Origin: Pseudomonadales bacterium
Lineage (GTDB): Bacteria > Pseudomonadota > Gammaproteobacteria > Pseudomonadales > Pseudohongiellaceae
Length of the DNA: 64,000 nucleotides
Direction: 5' to 3'
NCBI GenBank assembly: GCA_024234325.1
Contig: JACKOJ010000001.1
Location: forward strand, 248,001 to 312,000
Shown here: positions 52,771-62,562 of the stretch, piece by piece
How positions within the stretch are numbered: position 1 is the first letter of the stretch
Layout of the letters: every line of letters begins with the position of its first letter
Translations under genes and position numbers: made by a program
The notes under the pieces: model-generated
What the model was told of the DNA's origin: nothing
Seen by the model: the letters and a program-made list of their open reading frames with translations, nothing else
Database searches by the model: none

Positions 52771-54111
52771 GTGAACACAGCCCGTCACTACACAGCCCGC
52801 CCCGTCGCACTGCGCGTCCTGGCGCTTCTGCGCGAGCGTTTCCCCCTGACGCTCCAGGGCGTCGTGTTGCTGGTCATTGCTCTGCTGGCCCTGCAGCGCT
52901 ACGGCTATGGCCGCATGGATCTGGTGGTCTTCGCCCTTGCCATCTGCGCCTTAGCGATTGTGTGTTTCTCCACGGTGATTGTCGTGCTGGGTGGCCTGAT
53001 ACTGCGCCACCAGATTCGGCACAAACTGGAAATGGATGCGCTGCTCCATCGCGGTCCGCCCCCGGTCAAGGTCGAATGCGGCTATCCGAATGAGACCGGT
53101 TTCCGTCTGCACACCATGCCCTGGCTGCCCCTGATCGGCGTGTCCTGGGAAATCGTTTACCCCGATGCCATCGACACCCGGCTGCGTCTGTCGGAAGACG
53201 AGGAGCAGTGGGAAGAGCAGATCGTGCCCCGTCGCCGCTGCCACGCCCGCCGCATCACCCGACGCTACACGGTGCGTGATGTACTGGGTTTCAGCCGCTT
53301 CACCTGGCGCATCACCCAGGAGGGTGAACTGCTGGCACTGCCCCAGGCGGGCAACGTCAAGGCCCTGCCCCTGCTGCGATCGCTGACGGCCGAGGATGGC
53401 TTTCCGGACCCAGGCGGCAACCCGGAAGGGGATCGCATGGAAATTCGACCTTACGTGCCGGGAGACTCGGTGCGCAACATCCTGTGGAAGGTCTACGCCC
53501 GCAACCGCCACCTGAACGTGCGTCTGCCAGAACGCAGCGTGTTTCACAGCAGCCGCACGCTGGCCTATCTGGTCTCCAGCCCCCATGACGAGGCGGCTGC
53601 TGCCGTGGCCAGAGTGGCGGTGGAATCCGGCGCGCTGGGCGACGACTGGCTGTTTGGTGCCGACGGCAGCGAGAAGGCAACCCAAATGGTGGAAGATGCG
53701 TTAACAATGATTGCGGGATCCCGCGCCCTCGAGCGCCCCCTGGATTACGGACTGGACCGCTTTCTGCAGACCCACGGCAGCGGTGGCAGCGTGCACTGCA
53801 TTGTCTTCGCCAGCGCGGAAATGGCACCCTGGCTGGGACAGTTGCGCGCCACCATCGCCCGCTTTCGCGTCCGCTTCTCCGTGGTGCTGGCGACCGACGG
53901 CCTGCGCACACAGGATGCCGAACCGGCCTGGCAGCGCCTGCTGTTCCGCCAGCCAACACCCGCAAAGGCGGGAGACGGTGACAAGCCTGCCCTGGCCGAA
54001 CTGAGCCGTTTGTTGACGGAAGTCGGTCAGCTTGTAGAATCGACCCTAGTTGTGGACCGGCATACCGGACAGAGTTTCGACAAACGCATGAACCGAATCC
54101 AGGGGGCGTGA
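52771..54111 (+). CDS. DUF58 domain membrane protein
   Basis: Encodes 446 residues. Two N-terminal membrane helices (about 28-44 and 49-75) are followed by a cytosolic region with the DUF58 signature MEIRPYVPGDSVRNILWKVYARNRHLNVRLPER (about 223-255), a von Willebrand-like fold. These proteins accompany MoxR ATPases and are often implicated in assembling or inserting envelope proteins. Start is GTG 52771. The gene is 30 bp ahead of the transglutaminase gene. Confidence 0.87.
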   Translation: MNTARHYTARPVALRVLALLRERFPLTLQGVVLLVIALLALQRYGYGRMDLVVFALAICALAIVCFSTVIVVLGGLILRHQIRHKLEMDALLHRGPPPVKVECGYPNETGFRLHTMPWLPLIGVSWEIVYPDAIDTRLRLSEDEEQWEEQIVPRRRCHARRITRRYTVRDVLGFSRFTWRITQEGELLALPQAGNVKALPLLRSLTAEDGFPDPGGNPEGDRMEIRPYVPGDSVRNILWKVYARNRHLNVRLPERSVFHSSRTLAYLVSSPHDEAAAAVARVAVESGALGDDWLFGADGSEKATQMVEDALTMIAGSRALERPLDYGLDRFLQTHGSGGSVHCIVFASAEMAPWLGQLRATIARFRVRFSVVLATDGLRTQDAEPAWQRLLFRQPTPAKAGDGDKPALAELSRLLTEVGQLVESTLVVDRHTGQSFDKRMNRIQGA

Positions 54112-54141
54112 ACACTCACTCCTCCGCCAACGCCTGCTCGC

Positions 54142-56322
54142 ATGCAGGCCTGTGAAACCGATGCCATGAAACGTGAAACTGCCACCAGTCAGATTCTTCC
54201 CACCGGTCTGCGCGCGCTGATCATTGCCGCCAGCTACTGGGTGCTGAGCATTTCCCTGACCACAGAGGCCGGCTCCATCGCCGCCTTCACCGGCTGCGTG
54301 CTGGCCTGTTTCGCGGTGGATTTCCTGATTCACCGCCCGCCCCTGGCGCGCCTGCGTCTTGGAGTCATCGCCCTGGCTGCCGTTCTGTGTCTGGCCGTAG
54401 GGATAGCCCTGGCCAATATACTCACGGCCAGCATTGGGTTTGCCCGCCTGGTCGGCCCTCTGGCGGCATACGAGACCGGTGAGGTGCTGGAATGGCTGAT
54501 CTTCAGCGCCTGCCTGAGCACAGTTCTGCGCAGCATTGCCCAGCGGGCGGATTTTGGCAAAGTGCTGGAAATTCTGTTTGTGGCCAGTGCCTTCGTCATC
54601 ACGCTCGCCGCGCATCGCCAGGGCATGATTCACCGGCCCTTCTTCATTGGCGACTTTGCGCTGAGCCGGGGCATCGACCCGAGCTCCATCCTGATGGCCT
54701 TCGGCTGTGGTGCGGTACTCTCCCTCTCGGCCCTGTTGATGATCGAACACAACCATCGCCGCCTGCCCTACCATTTCACGGTGCTGGGCCTGCTATGTTT
54801 CTCCCTGTTGATCTACGTGCAGTTCTTCGGCCTGCCCACCCCGCGCCTGACCGACGACATGGGGCTGACCGGTACGGCTCCGACCGGTGGTTCGGCCCAG
54901 GATGAAAACCCGTTCCGAGACGGGCAGAACGACACCAGCGATATGCAGACGCCGGTGGCTGTGGTGCTGTTCCGGGATGACTACGAACCGGAAGGCGGCG
55001 CCTACTACTTCCGCGAATCCGCCTACTCCGAGTTCAACGGCCAGTTGCTGGTGGTGCCTGATCGCGACGACATGGACGAGGACCTGATCGATTTCTTCAC
55101 GCCCACCCGTGCCGAAATCAACGAACCCCTGCCCTCGCCTGATCTGCGCAAGACCGTGCGTATTACCGTCGGCATGCTGGCGCCACACCGCACGCCTTTC
55201 GGGCTGGATACTCCGGTGGCTTATGCCAACACCCCCAATCCGAACTCACTGCGCTTCAAGCAGACCTATGACGCTTTCTCCATGGTACCGCAATACAATT
55301 TCGGCGACCTGATCGGACGCAGCTCCGGCGATCCGGACTGGACCGAGGAGCAGCGCCAGGCCTATCTGCAACTGCCGGCAGATCCGCGTTACAAGCAATT
55401 GGCCGACACCATACTGCAGGACCTGCGCCCCGAGTTTGCGGACGATCCCTACGCCAAGGCGCTGGCAATCAAGGACTATCTGGACCGCAATGGCATCTAC
55501 AGCCTGAAGAACGAGCATGCCTATGCCGACGACCCGGCCGCCTCCTTCCTGTTCGGCGACCTGACGGGCTATTGCATGCACTTTGCCTTCGCCGCCACCT
55601 ATATGTATCGCAGCATTGGCCTGCCCGCCCGTGTCGGCATCGGCTATTCCGTGCCTGTCAGCAACCGTGCCGGGGGGTCTTCCCTGCTGATTCAGGCCAT
55701 CAATGGCCATGCCTGGCCGGAAATCTATCTCGACGGAGTGGGCTGGATCATCGTCGACCCGGCCCCTTCGCGCACCCTGGTGGACATGTCGGTGGACCCG
55801 CAGAACAGCCTGCAGCAACTGCTCGGCGACATGTTGCGGGACGAGGCCAGCTTCGATGAGTTCATCGAGTCACAGCAGGACAGTACGCTGCCACTGGGCC
55901 TTGTGCTGCGCGCGCTGGCGGGTGCCCTGCTCGCACTGCTGCTGGCGGGCTATGCCGTGAAGGGATATCGCCAGCGTGCCCCCTACTATGCACAGGCCGA
56001 TCAGCGCTATCGCCTGAGCTACCGTGCAATCCTCGACAGCCTGGGCGCCCTCGGCCTGCGCCGCCGCTACGGTGAGAGCCGCGAGAGCTTTGCGCGACGC
56101 ATCAGCGCCATGACACCCTCTTTTGGCACCATGACCCGTTCTCATCTGCAGCGCGCCCTGCGGCAGCAGGGTGATGGAGAGGTAGTCAGTGTGGACATGG
56201 CAAACGATATCGACTGGATCGCACTGGACAGACAGATCCGGCAGGAAGTGCGCCAGCACATCCCCCTGTGGCGTCGCGTGCTTGCCTTCCTGAACCCCGT
56301 GTCCTGGCTGGGAACGCACTGA
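54142..56322 (+). CDS. Membrane transglutaminase-like protein (TgpA type)
   Basis: Encodes 726 residues. About six to eight N-terminal helices (up to about residue 235) precede a periplasmic transglutaminase-like domain with the complete triad: Cys478 (GYCMHF), His523 (NGHAWPEI) and Asp539 (IIVDPA). Another helix (about 585-610) and a cytosolic C-terminal DUF4129-like tail follow. TgpA-like proteins are linked to MoxR/DUF58 operons and envelope integrity. ATG 54166 is an alternative start. A 68-bp gap with a hairpin separates it from the MoxR gene. Confidence 0.88.
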   Translation: MQACETDAMKRETATSQILPTGLRALIIAASYWVLSISLTTEAGSIAAFTGCVLACFAVDFLIHRPPLARLRLGVIALAAVLCLAVGIALANILTASIGFARLVGPLAAYETGEVLEWLIFSACLSTVLRSIAQRADFGKVLEILFVASAFVITLAAHRQGMIHRPFFIGDFALSRGIDPSSILMAFGCGAVLSLSALLMIEHNHRRLPYHFTVLGLLCFSLLIYVQFFGLPTPRLTDDMGLTGTAPTGGSAQDENPFRDGQNDTSDMQTPVAVVLFRDDYEPEGGAYYFRESAYSEFNGQLLVVPDRDDMDEDLIDFFTPTRAEINEPLPSPDLRKTVRITVGMLAPHRTPFGLDTPVAYANTPNPNSLRFKQTYDAFSMVPQYNFGDLIGRSSGDPDWTEEQRQAYLQLPADPRYKQLADTILQDLRPEFADDPYAKALAIKDYLDRNGIYSLKNEHAYADDPAASFLFGDLTGYCMHFAFAATYMYRSIGLPARVGIGYSVPVSNRAGGSSLLIQAINGHAWPEIYLDGVGWIIVDPAPSRTLVDMSVDPQNSLQQLLGDMLRDEASFDEFIESQQDSTLPLGLVLRALAGALLALLLAGYAVKGYRQRAPYYAQADQRYRLSYRAILDSLGALGLRRRYGESRESFARRISAMTPSFGTMTRSHLQRALRQQGDGEVVSVDMANDIDWIALDRQIRQEVRQHIPLWRRVLAFLNPVSWLGTH

Positions 56323-56352
56323 CAGCGCCGGATACCCGAGAACCGACTGACA

Positions 56353-56372
56353 GTCTGGTCGCCCGGCCAGAC
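56353..56372 (+). other. Hairpin between the transglutaminase and MoxR genes
   Basis: GTCTGG and CCAGAC pair around an eight-base loop. No T-tract follows, so it is not a classic terminator. It might tune expression of the two halves of the operon or stabilise processed RNA. Confidence 0.35.
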
Positions 56373-56389
56373 ACATACTGGAGAGTAGA

Positions 56390-57469
56390 ATGAGCCTGGA
56401 AGTCACTGGCGAAGAGAACACCGCAATTCCCGAGACGCCTGCACAGGAGTCTGCCGCACCCGCCGCCCTGTCGGCCGCTCTACAGCAGGCCTGCGCAGTG
56501 CTGGAGCGTCTGGGAAATGCCGTCAAGAGCCAGGTCATCGGTCGCGACGAAGTGATTGAGCTGGTCATCATTGCGCTGGTGGCGGATGGCCACGTGCTAC
56601 TGGAAGACTTTCCAGGCTCCGGCAAGACCACACTGGCCAAGGCACTGGGCGAGGCGATTGTCACCACACCGGATAACGACAGCAACGACAATCTCAGCGC
56701 CATCGTCCCCTTCCGCCGCATTCAGTTCACACCGGACCTGCTGCCCTCGGACGTGACCGGCGGCGCCGTCTTCGACGCCAATGCCAATCACTTCCACTTC
56801 CGCCACGGCCCGCTGTTTGCCTATGTCGTGCTGGCGGATGAGATCAACCGTACCTCGCCCAAGGTACAGTCCGCGATGCTGGAGGCCATGGGCGAGAAGC
56901 AGGTAACCGTCGACAACACCACCTATCCGCTGGACAAACTGTTCTTCGTGATTGCCACGCAGAACCCGCTGGACATGGTCGGCACCTACCCGTTGCCGAC
57001 ACCACAGCTCGACCGTTTCCTGTTCAAGATCACCATGCAGCACATCGACCGTGACGCGGAACTGAATGTGCTGGAGACCTGGCGCAGTCGTCGCGACCAG
57101 AGCCACAACGGCGGGCAGAAGGTGACGCGCAACGAACTGCTGCGGGCACGCGAGAGTATTGATCGGGAGGTTCAGATCTCCACGGCAGTGAAGACAGCGC
57201 TGGTGGACATCTCGCGCCGACTGCGTGACGACGAACGGGTGCTGCAGGGCAACTCCACCCGCAGCATGGTGCTGATGCTGCCCGCCCTGCAGGTGCTTGC
57301 CGCCATGCGCGGGCGCGATTACGTCAGCGCGGACGACATCGAAACGCTGCTGCCCCGTGTGCTGGCACACCGTATCGAACTCGCCCCCGGCGTGACCGAC
57401 TTCGGGCGAGTGCTGCGCGACTGCATGCAGGAACCCATGGAACAACTGGCGCGCACTACCCTGCGCTGA
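56390..57469 (+). CDS. MoxR family AAA+ ATPase
   Basis: Encodes 359 residues. Walker A PGSGKT (75-80), Walker B YVVLADEINR (about 145-154), and the MoxR motif region TQNPLDMVGTYPLPTPQLDRFLFK identify it. MoxR ATPases act as chaperones that insert cofactors or assemble protein complexes, with DUF58 or VWA proteins as partners, here the DUF58 gene two genes upstream. AGAG precedes the start ATG 56390. Confidence 0.94.
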   Translation: MSLEVTGEENTAIPETPAQESAAPAALSAALQQACAVLERLGNAVKSQVIGRDEVIELVIIALVADGHVLLEDFPGSGKTTLAKALGEAIVTTPDNDSNDNLSAIVPFRRIQFTPDLLPSDVTGGAVFDANANHFHFRHGPLFAYVVLADEINRTSPKVQSAMLEAMGEKQVTVDNTTYPLDKLFFVIATQNPLDMVGTYPLPTPQLDRFLFKITMQHIDRDAELNVLETWRSRRDQSHNGGQKVTRNELLRARESIDREVQISTAVKTALVDISRRLRDDERVLQGNSTRSMVLMLPALQVLAAMRGRDYVSADDIETLLPRVLAHRIELAPGVTDFGRVLRDCMQEPMEQLARTTLR

Positions 57470-57482
57470 ACCCGGAACCCCG

Positions 57483-59531
57483 ATGACCCGCGCACTGCGA
57501 CGCTTACTGCCCCTTGCCCTTACAGGCCTCTGTCTCGGCGCTGCACTTGCCATTCCCTCTGTGCGAGCCCAGGACGGACTCGACGGCCTGGACATGCCCG
57601 GCGCCGCTGCGGTGTGTTTCGGCATGCTGGGCATCTCCGAGCCCCGTGCGCTGGCGATTTGCGACGCTCTCGCGCTGAAGGAAAACGTGAAGGCCCGGGA
57701 GCTGGCACAGCGCTGGATCGCGGAGCAACCCGGCTCTGCTGCGGCACAGTTTGCGCTGGCCGAGGTGCTGGTGCAGGTAGAGGGCAACCTGGCACGAGCG
57801 CTGTTTCACCTCAACCGTGCCGAGGAGCTGACCAATTACGCTTCCATGGGGCGCGCCATCGCCTCCGGCAATGCCGAGTGGCACTTCCTGACGCTCTCGC
57901 AACTGTCCTATGTGCATCAGCTCATGGGCAACCAGGAAGCCTCTCTGGCCTATCTGGACAAGATCGAGGCCGTGTATGGGCAGGAAATGGAATCCTTCCG
58001 CGGCTGGCCGCTCATCAAGATGCAGCGCTGGGATGAGGCAAGAGCAAGCGCCAACGAAGTGCTCGCCAGCAGCGACGATCCCCGCGAGCGCAGCCGGGCC
58101 TGGAACACGCTGTGTGCTGTCGAGCTGGCGAGCCTGCGCCCTGCGGACACCCTGGAGGCCTGCGACAAGTCCATCGCCGAGGACGAGCAACTGGCAGAGG
58201 ACGCCAGCAGCGATACCAACACGGTCTTCCTGATGAATGCCGCCGAGGTAGCTTTGAGCATGCTGCGCATTCCCGACGCCGAGAACTATCTGCGCCGCGC
58301 GACGCGTTATCTCAACCCCGGCAGCGTGGGCGATCCCTGGATCAGCCTGCTCTACCTGCTGATGAACCAGAGCCGCTTCGACGAGGCCCGGGGAGCACTG
58401 GACAGCCTGCTGGTCTGGCGCGACCAGCAGGACCCGATTGTCGGCGTCATGAACCGGGCCGAGCACTTCCTTGTCAGCGCCACGTTCCTGATTCTGGCGG
58501 GCTATGCGGACGACGCAGCCACCCTGAGCGCCACGGCCCTGAATCAGCCGGACCGCACAGGCTCTTTCAGTGCCGATGAGGCGCAGAAGGACTCTATTGC
58601 GGCACTCATCAATCACATTGCCAACCGCACCGCCTACGAACAGAAGCTGGAAGAGGCCGCCTGGCTCGACTTCCCGGCATCCCTGCAGGCCCGCGTGGAC
58701 GCCTTCGGCTTCTGGTTCAAGGCCTGGCGTTCCGGCCGCCATGCCGCTTCCCTGTTTGCGGACCCGCAGACCCTGATGAACCGCCTGCGCCCCTACGCAC
58801 CACTGGACGTGCACATTCCCGAGTGGGTGGAACCCGACCTGGTCGGCCTGCTCGGCGAGGGCGTCATCGCTTCCATTCTGGAGCAGACCCGCGAACAAGG
58901 CGCCTTCCGCCTGAACGAGGGTTATTACTATGCCTACCGTACCGAGATCAGCGCGCTGCGGGGCGACGATATGCAAACCCTGGCCATGGCAGATCGCGCC
59001 TTCAGCCTGTTGCCGGAAGAAGAGAACATGTTGCGTGCCCGCCTGCAGGCCCGCGTGGCGGACGCCGCCTGGCGCCTGAATGAGCCGGAAGTGGCCTTGA
59101 GCAATTACGAAGAGGCGCTGCAGGGAGACCCCAGCATTCTGCGGCGACTGGGCTTGCGACTGCCGGTCCGCATCACCGGTGTGGATGCCCCTTTCGAGCG
59201 CGAGGTAATGGGCTTCCTGGAAGATTCCCCACGTTTTCTGCCTGCCCCCAATGGCCTGAACCTGGAAGTGTTCCCGCAGAACGAACTCACCATCTGCCTG
59301 AGCACCCGCGGGGGCGTGCCGCTTTCCTGCGTCCAGATGGGACCGATCGACGAGACACTGCAACTGCGCCCGGCCCAGCAACTGGTGCAGGAATTCCACA
59401 CCCAGACCTTCGGCCTGGGCTACGACATCAGCCAGTCGCAACGCATGAGGCTGCTGGGCAACAGCGTCATTCTCAGCTCACAGAACAATGCCGGTGCGCA
59501 GCAGAACCGCGATTCGGTGCTGCGTCCCTGA
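57483..59531 (+). CDS. Exported TPR-like repeat protein
   Basis: Encodes 682 residues. A signal peptide ends SVRAQDG. TPR-like helical repeats occupy most of the protein, for example AAQFALAEVLVQVEGNLARALFHLNRAEEL and AWNTLCAVELASLRPADTLEACDKSI. It follows the MoxR gene by 13 bp and completes the DUF58/transglutaminase/MoxR cluster. It probably serves as a periplasmic scaffold for that system. No enzyme domain is visible. Confidence 0.8.
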   Translation: MTRALRRLLPLALTGLCLGAALAIPSVRAQDGLDGLDMPGAAAVCFGMLGISEPRALAICDALALKENVKARELAQRWIAEQPGSAAAQFALAEVLVQVEGNLARALFHLNRAEELTNYASMGRAIASGNAEWHFLTLSQLSYVHQLMGNQEASLAYLDKIEAVYGQEMESFRGWPLIKMQRWDEARASANEVLASSDDPRERSRAWNTLCAVELASLRPADTLEACDKSIAEDEQLAEDASSDTNTVFLMNAAEVALSMLRIPDAENYLRRATRYLNPGSVGDPWISLLYLLMNQSRFDEARGALDSLLVWRDQQDPIVGVMNRAEHFLVSATFLILAGYADDAATLSATALNQPDRTGSFSADEAQKDSIAALINHIANRTAYEQKLEEAAWLDFPASLQARVDAFGFWFKAWRSGRHAASLFADPQTLMNRLRPYAPLDVHIPEWVEPDLVGLLGEGVIASILEQTREQGAFRLNEGYYYAYRTEISALRGDDMQTLAMADRAFSLLPEEENMLRARLQARVADAAWRLNEPEVALSNYEEALQGDPSILRRLGLRLPVRITGVDAPFEREVMGFLEDSPRFLPAPNGLNLEVFPQNELTICLSTRGGVPLSCVQMGPIDETLQLRPAQQLVQEFHTQTFGLGYDISQSQRMRLLGNSVILSSQNNAGAQQNRDSVLRP

Positions 59532-59658
59532 TCTCCTCCTGACCCGCCACCCTGCGGCGGATGCGTCAGTCTGACTGTCGACAGGAAAACTGAGCAATCT
59601 ACCTGCAGACCTGCGTCGTATACCCCAGGCAATCGGATCTGGCACCTGGACGCAAAGC

Positions 59659-60444
59659 ATGACAACACCCCCATCTGTTTACTGGATCACCGGAGCAGGA
59701 TCTGGCATCGGTCTCGCGCTTGCCAGAGCGCTCGCGAGGCGCGGTGACCATGTCATTGCCAGTGGCAGACGTCCGGAAGCCCTTGCAGCACTGCAGCAGG
59801 AGTTTCCGGACAACATGACTCCGCTACCGGTCGATGTCACAGACAAGGTTGCCATGGAGGACTTGTTCGGCCGCCCCGAGGTGGCACACCTGAAGCGTCT
59901 TGACGGCGTAATTCTGTCCGCCGGCATCTGCGAATATGTTCACGTCGACAATCTGGACCCCACCTTGTTCGAGCGGGTCATGCAGACCAATTTCCAGGGG
60001 GCGGTATTGTCCACCCGTGCCGCGCTTCCCCTCTTGCGGCAATCAGCAGCCAGCGCGTCCAGGCCCGCGGTACTGGCCGCAGTGTCCAGCATGAGTACCT
60101 ATGTCGGCTTCCCACGTGCGCAAGCCTACGGCGCATCCAAGGCTGCACTGAGTTACTTTCTCGACTCCCTGCGCTGCGATCTGGCACCCGGGATTTCAGT
60201 GTGCACCATCTACCCCGGTTTCATCGAAACCCCGATGACGGAGCAGAACGATTTTCCGATGCCCATGATGCTTTCAGCCGAACAGGCAGCTCACCGCATT
60301 CTGAGCGCACTGGAAAAACGACCGCGCAGGATTGTTCTGCCCTGGCGCATGCATGCGTTGCTCACACTCGCACGCGCATTGCCGGGAATCTGGTATGGAA
60401 TGGCCATCCCCCGGCTGACACGTCAAAGGAGAGTGGCTCCATGA
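59659..60444 (+). CDS. SDR family NAD(P)-dependent oxidoreductase
   Basis: Encodes 261 residues. Cofactor motif TGAGSGIG (11-18) and active-site Tyr157 and Lys161 in YGASK are present. Classical SDRs reduce or oxidise a hydroxyl or keto group. It is the first gene of a four-gene operon (SDR, FAD oxidoreductase, DUF1365, cyclopropane synthase type) and its stop overlaps the next start by four bases (ATGA). In that context it probably acts on a lipid or its precursor. Confidence 0.88.
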   Translation: MTTPPSVYWITGAGSGIGLALARALARRGDHVIASGRRPEALAALQQEFPDNMTPLPVDVTDKVAMEDLFGRPEVAHLKRLDGVILSAGICEYVHVDNLDPTLFERVMQTNFQGAVLSTRAALPLLRQSAASASRPAVLAAVSSMSTYVGFPRAQAYGASKAALSYFLDSLRCDLAPGISVCTIYPGFIETPMTEQNDFPMPMMLSAEQAAHRILSALEKRPRRIVLPWRMHALLTLARALPGIWYGMAIPRLTRQRRVAP

Positions 60445-61724
60445 AAATCGCGATTGCAGGTTCCGGAATTTCAGGACTGACCGCTGCTCGAAAACTGCAT
60501 GACCTCGGACACAGCATTACCCTGTTTGAGCAGGCCGATCGGACAGGAGGACATACCGCCACGATTGATGTGGAAGAGGCTGGCAGGACGCTGGCGATCG
60601 ACACCGGGTTCATAGTGTTCAATGATTGGACCTATCCGAATTTCATCGCACTGATGAACTCTCTCGGCGTACGCTCCCGCCCGACACGAATGAGCTTCAG
60701 TGTCAGCGATCAACGCAGCGGACTGGAATATGCAGGATCCAGCCTCAATACCCTGTTCGCCCAGCGCAGCAATCTGCTGTCCCCGCGCTTTCTTGGCATG
60801 TTGCGGCACATTTTGCGTTTCAATGCCGACGTGGAAAACGATCTGCTCGCGCACCCGGATCTGGCAGGTTTGCCTCTCGGAGATTACCTGCAGCAACGTC
60901 AATACGGCGCTGCCTTTCGCGACCAGTATCTGATTCCCATGGGGGCTGCGATCTGGTCCTCGCGCGAGGACAATATGCTGAAAGTGCCTGTTGGCTTTTT
61001 TGTCCGCTTTTTCCGCAACCACGGTCTGCTCAGCATTCGCAACCGTCCTCAGTGGCACGTCATTGAAGGCGGATCCCGCGCCTACATCGCCCCCCTGACA
61101 GCTGGGTTCGAAGATCGAATTCAGCTCCAGTCCCCTATCCTGCAGGTTCAACGGACAGCGACAGGCGTGGACGTCAGCACGCCTACCGGTACTCAGCGCT
61201 TCGACCACCTGGTATTTGCCTGTCACAGCGATCAGGCGCTGCGCGCGCTCGGAGGCCAGGCCTCGCCACTGGAACGAAAACTGCTCAGCGCCATTCCCTA
61301 TGAACGCAATGAAGTGGTCCTGCACACAGACATTCGTCTATTGCCAGCAAACCGACGCTGCTGGTCAAGCTGGAACGTGAGCCTTGGCCACAGCGATGAC
61401 ACCCGCCCACGGCTCACTTACAACATGAACATACTGCAGGGCCTGGAGTCACAGAAAACCTATTGCGTAAGCCTGAACCAGACCTCCCGGATCGACCCGA
61501 GCACCATTATCGGTGTCTATCAGTACGATCACCCGATCTTCACGATCGAGGGAATGCAGACCCAAGAGCGCTGGCAGGACATCAACGGGCATGGGGGCAT
61601 CTGGTATTGCGGAGCCTGGTGGCGTAACGGCTTCCATGAGGACGGGGTATGGAGTGCCCTGAGAGTCGCGGAAGCGATTGAACAATGCACGCGGATACCG
61701 GAGCAGAGTCATCATGCAGCTTGA
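60441..61724 (+). CDS. FAD-dependent oxidoreductase of the CFA-type lipid operon
   Basis: Encodes 427 residues. A Rossmann FAD site, GSGISG (7-12), with FEQADRTGGHTATI follows the start ATG 60441, which has AAAGGAGAG upstream. Overall it resembles amine oxidase/protoporphyrinogen oxidase-like flavoproteins found beside DUF1365 and cyclopropane synthase genes. The C-terminal half contains GGIWYCGAWWRNGFHEDGV. It likely oxidises a membrane lipid group made by the operon. It overlaps the DUF1365 gene by 11 bp. Confidence 0.87.
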   Translation: MKIAIAGSGISGLTAARKLHDLGHSITLFEQADRTGGHTATIDVEEAGRTLAIDTGFIVFNDWTYPNFIALMNSLGVRSRPTRMSFSVSDQRSGLEYAGSSLNTLFAQRSNLLSPRFLGMLRHILRFNADVENDLLAHPDLAGLPLGDYLQQRQYGAAFRDQYLIPMGAAIWSSREDNMLKVPVGFFVRFFRNHGLLSIRNRPQWHVIEGGSRAYIAPLTAGFEDRIQLQSPILQVQRTATGVDVSTPTGTQRFDHLVFACHSDQALRALGGQASPLERKLLSAIPYERNEVVLHTDIRLLPANRRCWSSWNVSLGHSDDTRPRLTYNMNILQGLESQKTYCVSLNQTSRIDPSTIIGVYQYDHPIFTIEGMQTQERWQDINGHGGIWYCGAWWRNGFHEDGVWSALRVAEAIEQCTRIPEQSHHAA

Positions 61725-62562
61725 AAGCCCCAAACGCTCGCTGCGCAGTGGACTCTACGAAGGCGTCGTGGCGCACAGTCGCTTCCGTCCCGTGCCGCAC
61801 CGCTTTCACTACCGGGTATACATGACCTACCTCGATCTTGAAGAACTTGCGCAGGTTTTTGCACAGTCCCGCTGGTGGTCATTCGAACGGTTCAATCTCG
61901 TCAGTTTCTTCCGGAAAGACTACTTTGACGGCCAGCCCAGCGATCTGGGCGAGGCGGTGCGCAATCTTGTCGAGCGCGAGACAGGGAGGCGTCCGACGGG
62001 GCACATCGGCATGCTGACCAATCTTCGTCATTTCGGTTACCTGATCAATCCGATTACCTGCTACTACTGCCATGATCCGCTCGGCAATGTGCAGGCGATC
62101 GTGGCAGAGGTCACCAATACCCCATGGGGCGAGCGACATCACTATGTGCTGTCCGCCGGGATTGGCGATGCAGAGCTGCGCACCTCCTTTCCCAAAGAGT
62201 TTCATGTCTCCCCCTTTATGCCGATGGCGATGCAGTATCTCTGGCACAGCACTACACCCGGCAGGACACTCCGCCTTTTCATGGAAAACCATCGCAGTGG
62301 CGAACGTTACTTCACGGCGTCCCTGCGGCTTAGGCGAGTCGAAATGCACCCGGCTGCCATGCGAAGAATGCTCTGGCGCTACCCCCTGATGAGCCTCAAG
62401 GTCGTCGCGGGCATCTATTGGCAGGCCCTCAAACTTGCGTGGAAAAGGACACCGTTCATTGCCCACCCCGGCAAACATGCCGTGACTGAAACGGACAAGG
62501 CCATTCCACTCGACAGATCCCCGATGAATAAACCAATGCATGCAAAAGGAGAGCAGGCATGA
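61714..62562 (+). CDS. DUF1365 domain protein
   Basis: Encodes 282 residues. The family pattern is clear: LYEGVVAHSRFRPVPHRFHYRVYMTYLDLEEL at the start, then NLRHFGYLINPITCYYCHD and HVSPFMPM. The biochemical role is unknown, but the family nearly always neighbours cyclopropane-synthase-like methyltransferases. The start overlaps the FAD gene and the stop overlaps the next gene by four bases. Confidence 0.9.
   Translation: MQLESPKRSLRSGLYEGVVAHSRFRPVPHRFHYRVYMTYLDLEELAQVFAQSRWWSFERFNLVSFFRKDYFDGQPSDLGEAVRNLVERETGRRPTGHIGMLTNLRHFGYLINPITCYYCHDPLGNVQAIVAEVTNTPWGERHHYVLSAGIGDAELRTSFPKEFHVSPFMPMAMQYLWHSTTPGRTLRLFMENHRSGERYFTASLRLRRVEMHPAAMRRMLWRYPLMSLKVVAGIYWQALKLAWKRTPFIAHPGKHAVTETDKAIPLDRSPMNKPMHAKGEQA

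Noticed and set aside
57504..59441. 645-residue frame antisense to the TPR gene
   Set aside because: No ribosome site or domain; the plus strand has a signal peptide and repeats.
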